A DNA stretch of 55,437 nt, taken from NCBI GenBank assembly GCA_910575405.1, contig CAJTER010000031.1, positions 1-55,437 of the forward strand, given 5' to 3'. Source of the DNA: Clostridia bacterium. GTDB lineage: Bacteria; Bacillota; Clostridia; Peptostreptococcales; Anaerovoracaceae. This document shows, piece after piece, positions 14,114-20,346 of the stretch. Numbering within the stretch: position 1 is the stretch's first letter; each line of letters begins with the position of its first letter. The notes beneath the pieces are model-generated. The model did not search any database. It was not told where the DNA came from and saw only the letters and a list, made by a program, of their open reading frames with translations. Made by a program: the position numbers and the translations under genes.

Positions 14114-15487
14114 TTACTTTTCCTGTTCGTTTTTCTTCTCCGGCTTTTCGTGTTCCTTCTGCTGACCCTTCCAGTCGTCCAGCAGCTTGATGATCTGATC
14201 CTTCATTTCCCTCGGCGTAGTTTCCTTGCCGAAATACTTGCTCAGTTCCGCACCTGTCAAAATCACTTTGTCTACCTCCTTTTTGTCCTCCATCATAATG
14301 CCGTCAATCACATCCCCGTTGAGCAGCTTCTTTTCGTCCAGCTCCCGCATACGCTTTGCCTGCGCCTGTGAAGGCGAGGACTGCTGGCTGTCAATGGCAA
14401 CGGCGATATAGTTCTGGTTCTTTTTGCCGACATAGGAAAGCTCCACCGCCGTAGTAAAGCCCAGCTTTTTTTCATCCATCAGCTTCATCAGGTCGGGAAC
14501 CAGCTCATTGAGACGGATATACCGCTGCACCTGCTTGACCGCCATCTTATTGCGCTCGGCCACGATCTCGTTGGAGCGTTTACCTGCGTCCTTCGGGTCA
14601 ATCTGGCCCGAAGTGCGGGAGCCCTGGTGCTTGATGGCTTCAAGCTGCATTTTCAAGGCTTTGGCCCGCTCACTGGGGAGGATTTCTTCACGCTGGTTGA
14701 GATTGTCCTCCACCATCTGCGTGATGGCTTCATCATCCGTCAGGTTTCGGACGATACAGGGCATATCCGCATATCCGGCAAGCTCGCTGGCTTTCTGGCG
14801 GCGGTGGCCGGACACGATCTCATAGCCGCCATCCTCACGAGGACGGACGATAGCAGGCTGGGTCACGCCCTTGTCCTTGACGCTGGACACCATAGCCCGC
14901 ATTTCTTCATCATCCCGGACCTCAAAGGGGTGGTTCTTGAAGGCGTGGAGCTCGTTCAGCTTGATATAGATGATCTGCTCCTTGCCCCGGCGTGGAGCAT
15001 CCTTCGGTTTTTCGGGTTCCTTCGGAGCGGGAGCGGCCTGTACCGTTGGAGCCGTTTTTTTCTCCGGTTCCTTTTTGACCGCCTTTTCCGTTTTCTGTGC
15101 GGGAGCTTTGGATTTCGAGGCTGCGTCCTTGTCCTTATCTGCTTTCGGGGGACGGCCCCGGCGCTTCGGCTGTTCCGGCTCTTTGGGTTTTTCCTCTGCT
15201 TTTTTCGGAGCCTCCGGCTGCTTTTCCGGTTTCTCCGCTTTTGCCGGGTCAGGCTTTTCCACGCCGGGAGCTGCCGCTCGTTCCTCGGCTTTCTTTTCCT
15301 TCATAATTTCAGCGAAGTTATAGACAGAAACCTGTGGGGTCTTTACCTCTGGTTCCGTCTTTTTTTCCGGCTCCGGGGAAACGGAAACCTTCTCCGGCTC
15401 TTTTGGGGGATTAGGCGGTGTTTCCTTGCCCGGCCCGCTATCCGTTACCGGCTGTTCCGGCGTTTTTGTGGTTTTATCATCTGCCAT
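14114..15487 (-). CDS. ParB/Spo0J-like DNA-binding protein
   Basis: About 457 residues starting MADDKTTKTPEQP, after GGAGG. Residues 1 to about 165 are low-complexity P/E/K-rich sequence, probably disordered. The ParB domain follows: IKLNELHAFKNHPFEVRDDE, VSSVKDKGVTQPAIVRPRED, the GGYEIVSGHRRQKASELAG box, and NLTDDEAITQMVEDNLNQRE. A helix-turn-helix part ends in IRLNELVPDLMKLMDEKKLG. The C-terminus is lysine-rich. It heads the minus-strand transfer operon and probably acts in element maintenance or transcription. A copy of the hairpin repeat is embedded in frame at 14591-14613 (residues TSGQIDPK). Two terminator-like hairpins precede it, suggesting attenuation of the operon. Confidence 0.9.
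   Translation of the reverse strand: MADDKTTKTPEQPVTDSGPGKETPPNPPKEPEKVSVSPEPEKKTEPEVKTPQVSVYNFAEIMKEKKAEERAAAPGVEKPDPAKAEKPEKQPEAPKKAEEKPKEPEQPKRRGRPPKADKDKDAASKSKAPAQKTEKAVKKEPEKKTAPTVQAAPAPKEPEKPKDAPRRGKEQIIYIKLNELHAFKNHPFEVRDDEEMRAMVSSVKDKGVTQPAIVRPREDGGYEIVSGHRRQKASELAGYADMPCIVRNLTDDEAITQMVEDNLNQREEILPSERAKALKMQLEAIKHQGSRTSGQIDPKDAGKRSNEIVAERNKMAVKQVQRYIRLNELVPDLMKLMDEKKLGFTTAVELSYVGKKNQNYIAVAIDSQQSSPSQAQAKRMRELDEKKLLNGDVIDGIMMEDKKEVDKVILTGAELSKYFGKETTPREMKDQIIKLLDDWKGQQKEHEKPEKKNEQEK
14591..14613 (-). repeat. Hairpin repeat copy inside the ParB-like coding region
   Basis: Arms CTTCGGGTCA and TGGCCCGAAG with loop ATC, the same as the intergenic copies, but read in frame as TSGQIDPK between the ParB domain and the helix-turn-helix. 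Either the element inserted in frame, or the coding sequence happens to carry it. Confidence 0.8.
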
Positions 15488-15514
15488 AAGCATTTACCTC
15501 CTGTTTTTTGGCAT

Positions 15515-15547
15515 GAAAAAAGGGGCTCAACTTTTCAGTCAAGCCCC
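15515..15547 (-). terminator. Attenuator-like terminator before the ParB-like gene
   Basis: Minus strand GGGGCTTGACT, loop GAAA, AGTTGAGCCCC, then six T. It lies 28 bases before the ParB-like ATG, i.e. upstream of the whole transfer operon. A short frame from ATG at 15573 (starts MAEKGGTSHGGL) runs through it and could be a leader peptide, but it has no clear ribosome site. Confidence 0.8.
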
Positions 15548-15580
15548 CGTGGGAAGTTCCTCCTTTCTCCGCCATGATAC

Positions 15581-15613
15581 AAAAATACCGCCCGTAGTCT
15601 CGTTTGGGCGGTA
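15581..15613 (-). terminator. Second terminator-like hairpin upstream of the transfer operon
   Basis: Minus strand TACCGCCC, 12-base loop, GGGCGGTA, then TTTTT. Together with the hairpin at 15515-15547 it makes a tandem barrier to transcription entering the transfer operon from the right. Confidence 0.75.
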
Positions 15614-15852
15614 CTTTGTGTAAGATTGGCAGTCCATTATTAAGTTTTTTATTATGTTCCCTTTGTACACCGTTGCAAGGGATTGTTTTTGAACGGGAAA
15701 CTATTTATGAAGAAGTTTGGGGGTTAGACGGAGTTGGCGATAATACAGTTGTCACAGAGCATATCAGACGTATTAGGGCAAAATTTTTATCTTTAGGCGA
15801 TAGACCTTACATTGAAACAGTTTGGGGGTGCGGATATAAATGGGAAAATTAA
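15604..15852 (+). pseudogene. Truncated OmpR-type response regulator (C-terminal DNA-binding domain only)
   Basis: Only the end of a winged-helix domain is recognisable, from about 15680: GIVFERETIYEEVWGLDGVG, then NTVVTEHIRRIRAKF, then YIETVWGCGYKWEN, the classic OmpR/PhoB C-terminus. The receiver domain with its phosphoacceptor aspartate is missing. The upstream part of the open frame does not look like protein and contains the ICE terminator hairpin. The stop overlaps the start of the histidine kinase by 13 bases, as in normal two-component operons. The junction at about 15640-15680 therefore marks where a cargo segment was joined to the transfer module. Confidence 0.85.
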
Positions 15853-17162
15853 AGCAAAGCAAATTATTCAATCAGTTAAATAACATGAGTATCAGGATGT
15901 CCTTTGTTCTTTATGCTTTGTTTTCGTTGTTGATTGGAATAATTATTTGTATCTTTTTGATTTCAATGGTAGACAGTTATAGAATAAATCTAAACTATAA
16001 GTATGAAAATATGACAGCAAGGTATGATATACCGGAAAATGGTTCGTTTACTGCCGTCTATAGCAACGACCAAACAAAATACACAATATTCGACACTAAA
16101 GGTAATGAGATATGCAAATTCAATGTTGATTATCAAAAAGAACGTCCAGTACACGAATATGTCTATCCGAACCATGTTTCATATATTGAAGTTACACCTA
16201 ATTTTACGAACCGGGACAGACTGATTGACAGTGTTTTAGGTTCACTAAATATTGTAATAATTCCTACCATACTATCTATTAGTATGATATGTTGCGTAAC
16301 ATTTTTTTATAAAAAGAAATTATCAAAACCTATTAAGCTATTGACTAATGCATATCATAAAATTGAAGCAAACGATTTAGATTTTGAATTATCATATCCA
16401 TTAAATGATGAAATGGGGAAACTCTGCCATGCTTTTGAAAAAATGAAAGAATGCTTGGCAAAAAATAATGAAACTATGTTTCGGCAATTTGCTGAACAGC
16501 GCCGCCTAAATGCAGCTTTCTCACATGATTTACGAACTCCTTTGACCTTATTAAAAGGTCATGCTACTATGCTGCTTTCTTTTATTCCAAAAGGCTTGGT
16601 ATCACAAGAAGAAATATTAGAAGAAATATCAGTAATGTCAAAAAATGTTTCGCGGCTTGAAAAATATGTAAATGCCATGACAAACTTATACAGATTAGAA
16701 GATATTGAAATTTCACGACAGCGTATTACTTTTTATTCATTTATCGACAGTCTGAATGATACAGCAGAATTACTTTGTTGTGACAAACATTTTTCGATTA
16801 CAACAAATGGAAAAAATGTAGACATATTTATCAATTTAGATGCAGTTATGCAAATTTATGAAAATTTACTCTCTAACAGTATTAGATATGCAAAAAATGA
16901 TATTGTTATTAGCGTAGTAATAAAGAATACTGATTTAGTTATATCAGTTTCGGACGATGGTTGTGGTTTTAGAAATAGTGATATTGGAAAAGCAACATTA
17001 CCATTTTATAAATTATCAAAAGATATATCTACTGAACATTTGGGGTTAGGACTGAATATCTGTAAAATTCTATGTGAAAGACATGGTGGAAAAATTCAAA
17101 TTGCTAATAATAAAGCAGGGGGAGCGTGTGTTACGGTAAAAATAAATTGTAGTGAAAGTTGA
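15840..17162 (+). CDS. Sensor histidine kinase (cargo, partner regulator truncated)
   Basis: Complete membrane kinase of 440 residues. Membrane segment 1 is at about residues 18-45 (SFVLYALFSLLIGIIICIFL), followed by an extracytoplasmic loop of about 90 residues, membrane segment 2 at about 133-155 and a HAMP-like linker. The H-box AAFSHDLRTPLTLLKGH is near residue 225. The ATP-binding boxes are N (IYENLLSNSIRYAKND), G1 (VSDDGCGF) and G2 (EHLGLGLNICKILCERHGGK). GGGGGTG provides a ribosome site. Its regulator gene upstream keeps only the DNA-binding part, so the kinase may phosphorylate another regulator or be idle. The region is much more AT-rich than the transfer genes, consistent with separate origin. 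Confidence 0.92.
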   Translation: MGKLKQSKLFNQLNNMSIRMSFVLYALFSLLIGIIICIFLISMVDSYRINLNYKYENMTARYDIPENGSFTAVYSNDQTKYTIFDTKGNEICKFNVDYQKERPVHEYVYPNHVSYIEVTPNFTNRDRLIDSVLGSLNIVIIPTILSISMICCVTFFYKKKLSKPIKLLTNAYHKIEANDLDFELSYPLNDEMGKLCHAFEKMKECLAKNNETMFRQFAEQRRLNAAFSHDLRTPLTLLKGHATMLLSFIPKGLVSQEEILEEISVMSKNVSRLEKYVNAMTNLYRLEDIEISRQRITFYSFIDSLNDTAELLCCDKHFSITTNGKNVDIFINLDAVMQIYENLLSNSIRYAKNDIVISVVIKNTDLVISVSDDGCGFRNSDIGKATLPFYKLSKDISTEHLGLGLNICKILCERHGGKIQIANNKAGGACVTVKINCSES

Positions 17163-17218
17163 TTGAAAATAGACATTTTATTGCTACGATATATCCAAAA
17201 GAAAGGAGATAAGGACAA

Positions 17219-17734
17219 ATGAAAAAAATAATGAGTATGTTTATAACCTTATCGTTACTGGTGTGTACTGTCGGGTGTAGTCAAACAGAGGACAGTGATA
17301 ATCATGTAGTACAAGACTATTTCGAAGAATATGAGTTTTCTCCTTATGGAAATGAAGAAGAACTTGACACTTTGGAGAATTTAAAGATTTCAATGAATAC
17401 AGAAAAGGATTTAGACCTAAAACACCTTTCGTTTTTAATAGAAAATAATTCTGATAAAGAATACCGATATTCACCAAATTATTTTGAAATAGAAGCTGAA
17501 CAATCCGGTACTTGGTATCAGCTTAAGCAACTTGATGACCCCTCAAAGAGCAATGAAAAGGATTGTATTATTAAGCCTGATGAACGACTAACATTAGAAA
17601 TTGATGTTAAAAGTTTTTATGGGGAATTGCCTGCTGGACACTATCGCTTGATTAAACAATTTACTTTCTTTGAAAATGAGAGAGATTGGGATTACGATGC
17701 TTATAATTTATCTTGTGAATTTACGACTAGGTAA
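17219..17734 (+). CDS. Lipoprotein with Ig-like domain
   Basis: Predicted surface lipoprotein of 171 residues: signal peptide MKKIMSMFITLSLLVCTVGC with lipobox TVGC, cysteine at residue 20. The remainder is a single beta-rich domain (LDLKHLSFLIENNSDKEYRY, then IKPDERLTLEIDV, then LPAGHYRLIKQFTF), resembling the Ig-like domain Big_14 (PF20251) found in Firmicute lipoproteins. It lies 56 bases downstream of the kinase, with an AAAGGAGATAAGG ribosome site, and probably belongs to the same signalling cargo. Function and ligand are unknown. Confidence 0.8.
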   Translation: MKKIMSMFITLSLLVCTVGCSQTEDSDNHVVQDYFEEYEFSPYGNEEELDTLENLKISMNTEKDLDLKHLSFLIENNSDKEYRYSPNYFEIEAEQSGTWYQLKQLDDPSKSNEKDCIIKPDERLTLEIDVKSFYGELPAGHYRLIKQFTFFENERDWDYDAYNLSCEFTTR

Positions 17735-17897
17735 AAAAATTCTTCACTCTGTTCGCAAATAGGTAATTAAGGCATAGCAACCCAAATTACTGCTATTCCT
17801 TTGAATTATAAATGCAACCGTAAACCATGCACCATCACATGTGGGAGAGAGGGGGAATTATTTATGGCTTGCACAGAAGCATACAAGGAGAGCTTGT

Positions 17898-18728
17898 ATG
17901 CTAACAGAATTAACACCGCTTTTCAAAAAGCCACTTCTCTATACTAAAACAGAGATACCTTTTTGGGATGATGAACACATTTCACTACAAATGCTTAACG
18001 CCCATCTAAATCCAAACTATGATGGAGCAAGTAGAAAATTGGAGTTTATTGAAAAATCAGTTGATTGGATCAGCAAAATACTTCCCTCAGAACACTATCC
18101 ATCAGTACTTGACATTGGATGTGGCCCCGGTCTTTATACTGAGAGGTATGCAAAAAAGGGGTATAGGGTTGTAGGTGTTGATTTTTCACACCGTTCTATA
18201 AATTATGCTCAGATGAACGCAAAGAGAAAAGGACTACCTATTGACTATTTTTATCAAGACTATCTGAAATTATCTTTAGATAAAAAATTTGACTTCGCAA
18301 CAATGATTTACTGCGACTTCGGGGCATTATCGACAAATGACCGAAAACAATTATTGAAAATCATTTACCAACATCTCAAACCCGGCGGAAGGTTTTTGCT
18401 GGATGTATTTTCTCTCACCCAGCTTGAAAATTTTCAAGAAAGCCAAACATGGGAAGTCTGTCCTGACGGCGGCTTTTGGTGTCCAGAAAACTACATCGCA
18501 TTAAACAGGGCTTGTAAATACCCCGATAATGTAACACTTCGCCAAACATTGGTTATCGCAAAGAAGAAAGTAAGCAATTACTATTTGTGGGATACTTACT
18601 TTTCTAAAAAAGCACTGGAAGAGGAGGCAGTTGGTAGCGGTTTCAAAATATGCGAATATTTTGGTGATGTATCTGGTAGCACATACAGCGAACACAGTTC
18701 AACTCTTGCAGTTTTGTTGAAAAAATAA
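17898..18728 (+). CDS. Class I SAM-dependent methyltransferase
   Basis: A 276-residue protein starting MLTELTPLFKKPLLYTKTEI; the ATG at 17898 follows AAGGAGAG. SAM-binding motif I is VLDIGCGPGLYTERYAKKGY, and the acidic end of strand 2 is VVGVDFSHRSINYA. Motif III-like HLKPGGRFLLDVFS completes the Rossmann core. The substrate is unknown; the fold resembles small-molecule (UbiE/TehB-type) methyltransferases rather than DNA enzymes. It sits at the end of the AT-rich cargo and is followed by terminator hairpins. A cargo resistance or tailoring role is possible, but no target can be named. Confidence 0.88.
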   Translation: MLTELTPLFKKPLLYTKTEIPFWDDEHISLQMLNAHLNPNYDGASRKLEFIEKSVDWISKILPSEHYPSVLDIGCGPGLYTERYAKKGYRVVGVDFSHRSINYAQMNAKRKGLPIDYFYQDYLKLSLDKKFDFATMIYCDFGALSTNDRKQLLKIIYQHLKPGGRFLLDVFSLTQLENFQESQTWEVCPDGGFWCPENYIALNRACKYPDNVTLRQTLVIAKKKVSNYYLWDTYFSKKALEEEAVGSGFKICEYFGDVSGSTYSEHSSTLAVLLKK

Positions 18729-18741
18729 TTTGTACTGGCAG

Positions 18742-18842
18742 TCACCCTGGCGATTAAAAAAACCGTAAATCGGCAGGGTGATTTGCTATGCCCATTTCAA
18801 GTTGTTTTGGCGAGTGACGGTTTTGAAATAACCGTCATTTTT
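18742..18842 (+). terminator. Tandem terminator hairpins after the methyltransferase
   Basis: First hairpin 18742-18781 (TCACCCTGGCGATT pairing with AATCGGCAGGGTGA, one mismatch). Second at 18815-18842 (TGACGGTT, loop, AACCGTCA, five T) is a standard intrinsic terminator. From here to the sigma-like gene at 19180 no protein gene is seen; the gap also holds the hairpins at 19014, 19063 and 19124. Confidence 0.78.
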
Positions 18843-19013
18843 CTGTAATATGGACTGAATTATTTGAGACATGGCGGTATTTAGGAGATGTCGCTATGTT
18901 TCTTTCTATATTTGTCCCACTTGACTTGTCAAAAAAAGTTTAGCCCCTCCACCGGGTTACTCTGGCCAGCAACACGAAATTTGCCAGTACATAAAAAACT
19001 GCGTCATTTCATG

Positions 19014-19042
19014 CGCCCGCACAGTACAACGCTGTGCGGGCG
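19014..19042 (+). terminator. Strong GC hairpin, possible terminator
   Basis: CGCCCGCACAG pairs perfectly with CTGTGCGGGCG around a seven-base loop, followed by a U-rich TTGTCGTTTCTT. It lies in the leader region of the sigma-like gene and could be an attenuator. Confidence 0.7.
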
Positions 19043-19062
19043 TTGTCGTTTCTTGTCGGCTC

Positions 19063-19089
19063 CACTTCGGGACAAACAGTCCCAAGGTG
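19063..19089 (+). repeat. Variant of the ICE hairpin on the plus strand
   Basis: CACTTCGGGAC pairs with GTCCCAAGGTG (9 of 11). It resembles the stop-codon hairpins of the minus-strand operon, but with a five-base loop and GGGAC in place of GGGCC. Confidence 0.55.
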
Positions 19090-19123
19090 CGGGACGGCTC
19101 CCCCGGATGCCGCTCCCCGCCGC

Positions 19124-19171
19124 CCTCCATATCGTTTCCCGACAACCCGACCACAAAAAACGATATGGAGG
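19124..19171 (+). promoter_or_regulatory. Ribosome-site-sequestering hairpin before the sigma-like gene
   Basis: CCTCCATATCGTTT at 19124-19137 is the perfect reverse complement of AAACGATATGGAGG at 19158-19171, with a 20-base loop containing CCCGACAACCC. The GGAGG inside the right arm is the Shine-Dalgarno site of the gene starting at 19180, so the closed hairpin would block translation. A similar loop (CCCCACAACCC) occurs in the hairpin before the next gene. Confidence 0.85.
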
Positions 19172-19179
19172 TACATACA

Positions 19180-19590
19180 ATGACTATCATCAACTTGCGC
19201 GACTTTTACTACTGGTACACCCAGGACGAATATATGGAAGTTACTGACGATGTTGCCGAGGCTCTCCGGGCCAGCGTCCGTTATGAGGCGGCCTACCAGC
19301 GGCGGCTCTCCCGCCACAAGGCGCAGTATTCGCTGGACTGCGATGACGGCATCGAGTATTCCGCCTGCCTGCGTGAGCTCACTCCGGACGAGGTGCTGGA
19401 GCTCAAGGAGCGGTTCTGCCGTCTGTGGAACGCGCTGAACAGCCTGCCGGAAATCCAGGGCCGGAGGATTGACGCCTGCATCATTCTCGGCAAGAGCGTG
19501 AAAGAGGTGGCCCGCGCCGAGGGCGTGCATGAGGAGTCCGTCCGCCAGTCCATCCAGCGTGGGCTGGAGCGCATGAAAAAAACTTTTTAA
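19180..19590 (+). CDS. Sigma-70-like (region 4) regulator of the ICE
   Basis: A 136-residue product starting MTIINLRDFYYWYTQDEYME. The C-terminal half is a sigma region 4 helix-turn-helix: LTPDEVLELKERFCRLWNAL, then ACIILGKSVKEVARAEGVHE, then ESVRQSIQRGLERMKK. No region 2 is visible, so it resembles the small sigma-like proteins of Tn916/Tn1549 elements rather than a full sigma factor. The ATG at 19180 follows GGAGG, which is buried in a perfect 14-base inverted repeat, implying translational control. I infer that it regulates excision or transfer genes. Confidence 0.85.
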   Translation: MTIINLRDFYYWYTQDEYMEVTDDVAEALRASVRYEAAYQRRLSRHKAQYSLDCDDGIEYSACLRELTPDEVLELKERFCRLWNALNSLPEIQGRRIDACIILGKSVKEVARAEGVHEESVRQSIQRGLERMKKTF

Positions 19591-19892
19591 TTTTTTTCAG
19601 ATTTCCCACTTGGAAATGATGAAAAAATGTCTCGGTATATGAGAGGAAGTTTTTTCTTCTCCAAAACTGAATAGCGGGCGGCCCCGAGTGAACGCGGGGA
19701 GCCGGGCGGCGGGTGCGCGGTGACTTCTCCAACGGGAGGACGAGCGACCAACACCACCGCCGCGAGTGGGGAGCTTGCCAACCCCACGGCCACGATCCGC
19801 GAGGGACAAGCTGGCCGCTGGCCGCTTGGAGCCGCCGCACAAAACAAGGGAACGCCGGGCCGCTACCTGTTGTCCCAAGGTGAGGACAGGCC

Positions 19893-19956
19893 AAAGGGCA
19901 GCACTTTCGCAGTGCTGTCCTTTCGCGTTTCCCCACAACCCAAAACGCAAAGGAGG
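19893..19956 (+). promoter_or_regulatory. Two mutually exclusive hairpins before the DUF6870-like gene
   Basis: Hairpin A: 19893-19905 pairs with 19911-19923 (AAAGGGCAGCACT with AGTGCTGTCCTTT, one G-U), loop TTCGC. Hairpin B: TCCTTT-C-GCGTTT at 19918-19930 pairs with AAACGCAAAGGA at 19943-19954, covering the AGGAGG ribosome site. Both use TCCTTT at 19918-19923, so they compete. This is the layout of a translational riboswitch or attenuator. The stretch 19591-19892 is GC-rich and shows no credible gene. Confidence 0.8.
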
Positions 19957-19963
19957 TTTTACC

Positions 19964-20230
19964 GTGAAACTGACCACACAGGAGCTGGAACAAATGAAAA
20001 GCGTGGACATCGGCGCGGTGAGCGCGGATGCGCTGGCTGACGTGAGCGGTATGGCCTTTGACCGCACCCTCCCCCGGGAGGAGCGGCTGGCCCGGTTTGT
20101 GAAACGGGCCGTCAATCCGTACTGCTTTAGCGTGGGCGGCGTGGGCGTGAAAATCGAGTTTGCCGAGAGCGGCCCCTCCCTCCAGGATACGCTGACCGCC
20201 TTTCTTATCCGGCAAAAGAGCGGGCTGTAA
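19964..20230 (+). CDS. DUF6870-like small ICE protein
   Basis: An 88-residue product starting (GTG) MKLTTQELEQMKSVDIGAVS. The GTG at 19964 is placed by AGGAGG eight bases upstream; the longer open frame has no ribosome site and runs through the hairpins. The pattern VSADALADVSGMAFDRTLPR, then RLARFVKRAVNPYCFSVGGV, then VKIEFAESGPSLQDTLTAFL is that of DUF6870 proteins of Tn1549-like elements. Function is unknown. Its ribosome site is hidden in a hairpin like that of the upstream sigma-like gene, suggesting common regulation. Confidence 0.8.
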   Translation: MKLTTQELEQMKSVDIGAVSADALADVSGMAFDRTLPREERLARFVKRAVNPYCFSVGGVGVKIEFAESGPSLQDTLTAFLIRQKSGL

Positions 20231-20252
20231 CTGCTGTTGCGGCCTGCTCCCA

Positions 20253-20275
20253 CTTCGAGACAAAATGTCCCGAGG
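20253..20275 (+). repeat. Stop-codon hairpin on the plus strand
   Basis: Arms CTTCGAGACA and TGTCCCGAGG around a three-base loop, the same size and layout as the minus-strand family. It sits 22 bases after the stop of the DUF6870-like gene. Confidence 0.75.
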
Positions 20276-20286
20276 CATCGGCATCC

Positions 20287-20315
20287 TTGTCGATACCCCG
20301 GAACAGAGTTATAAT
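20287..20315 (+). promoter_or_regulatory. Promoter of the serine recombinase
   Basis: TTGTCG, 17-base spacer, TATAAT, a near-consensus vegetative promoter 31 bases before the recombinase ATG. AAGGAGG at 20336-20342 is its ribosome site. Confidence 0.75.
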
Positions 20316-20346
20316 ATAAGTGTAATGTGATAGGGAAGGAGGAACA

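Noticed and set aside
14627-15577. 316-codon plus-strand frame rich in F, L and R opposite the ParB-like gene
   Set aside because: It is the complement of the low-complexity P/E/K-rich part of the ParB-like protein, not a protein-like sequence.
18881-19013. Possible small gene in the gap before the sigma-like gene
   Set aside because: Only short frames without ribosome site; the gap is better explained by leader hairpins.
19720-20040. 106-codon plus-strand frame in the GC-rich gap
   Set aside because: No ribosome site, no domain pattern, and it overlaps the riboregulatory hairpins and the better-supported gene at 19964.
19481-20284. 267-codon minus-strand frame over the sigma-like and DUF6870-like genes
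   Set aside because: It lies opposite two genes with ribosome sites and recognisable families and has GC-skewed, unpatterned composition.
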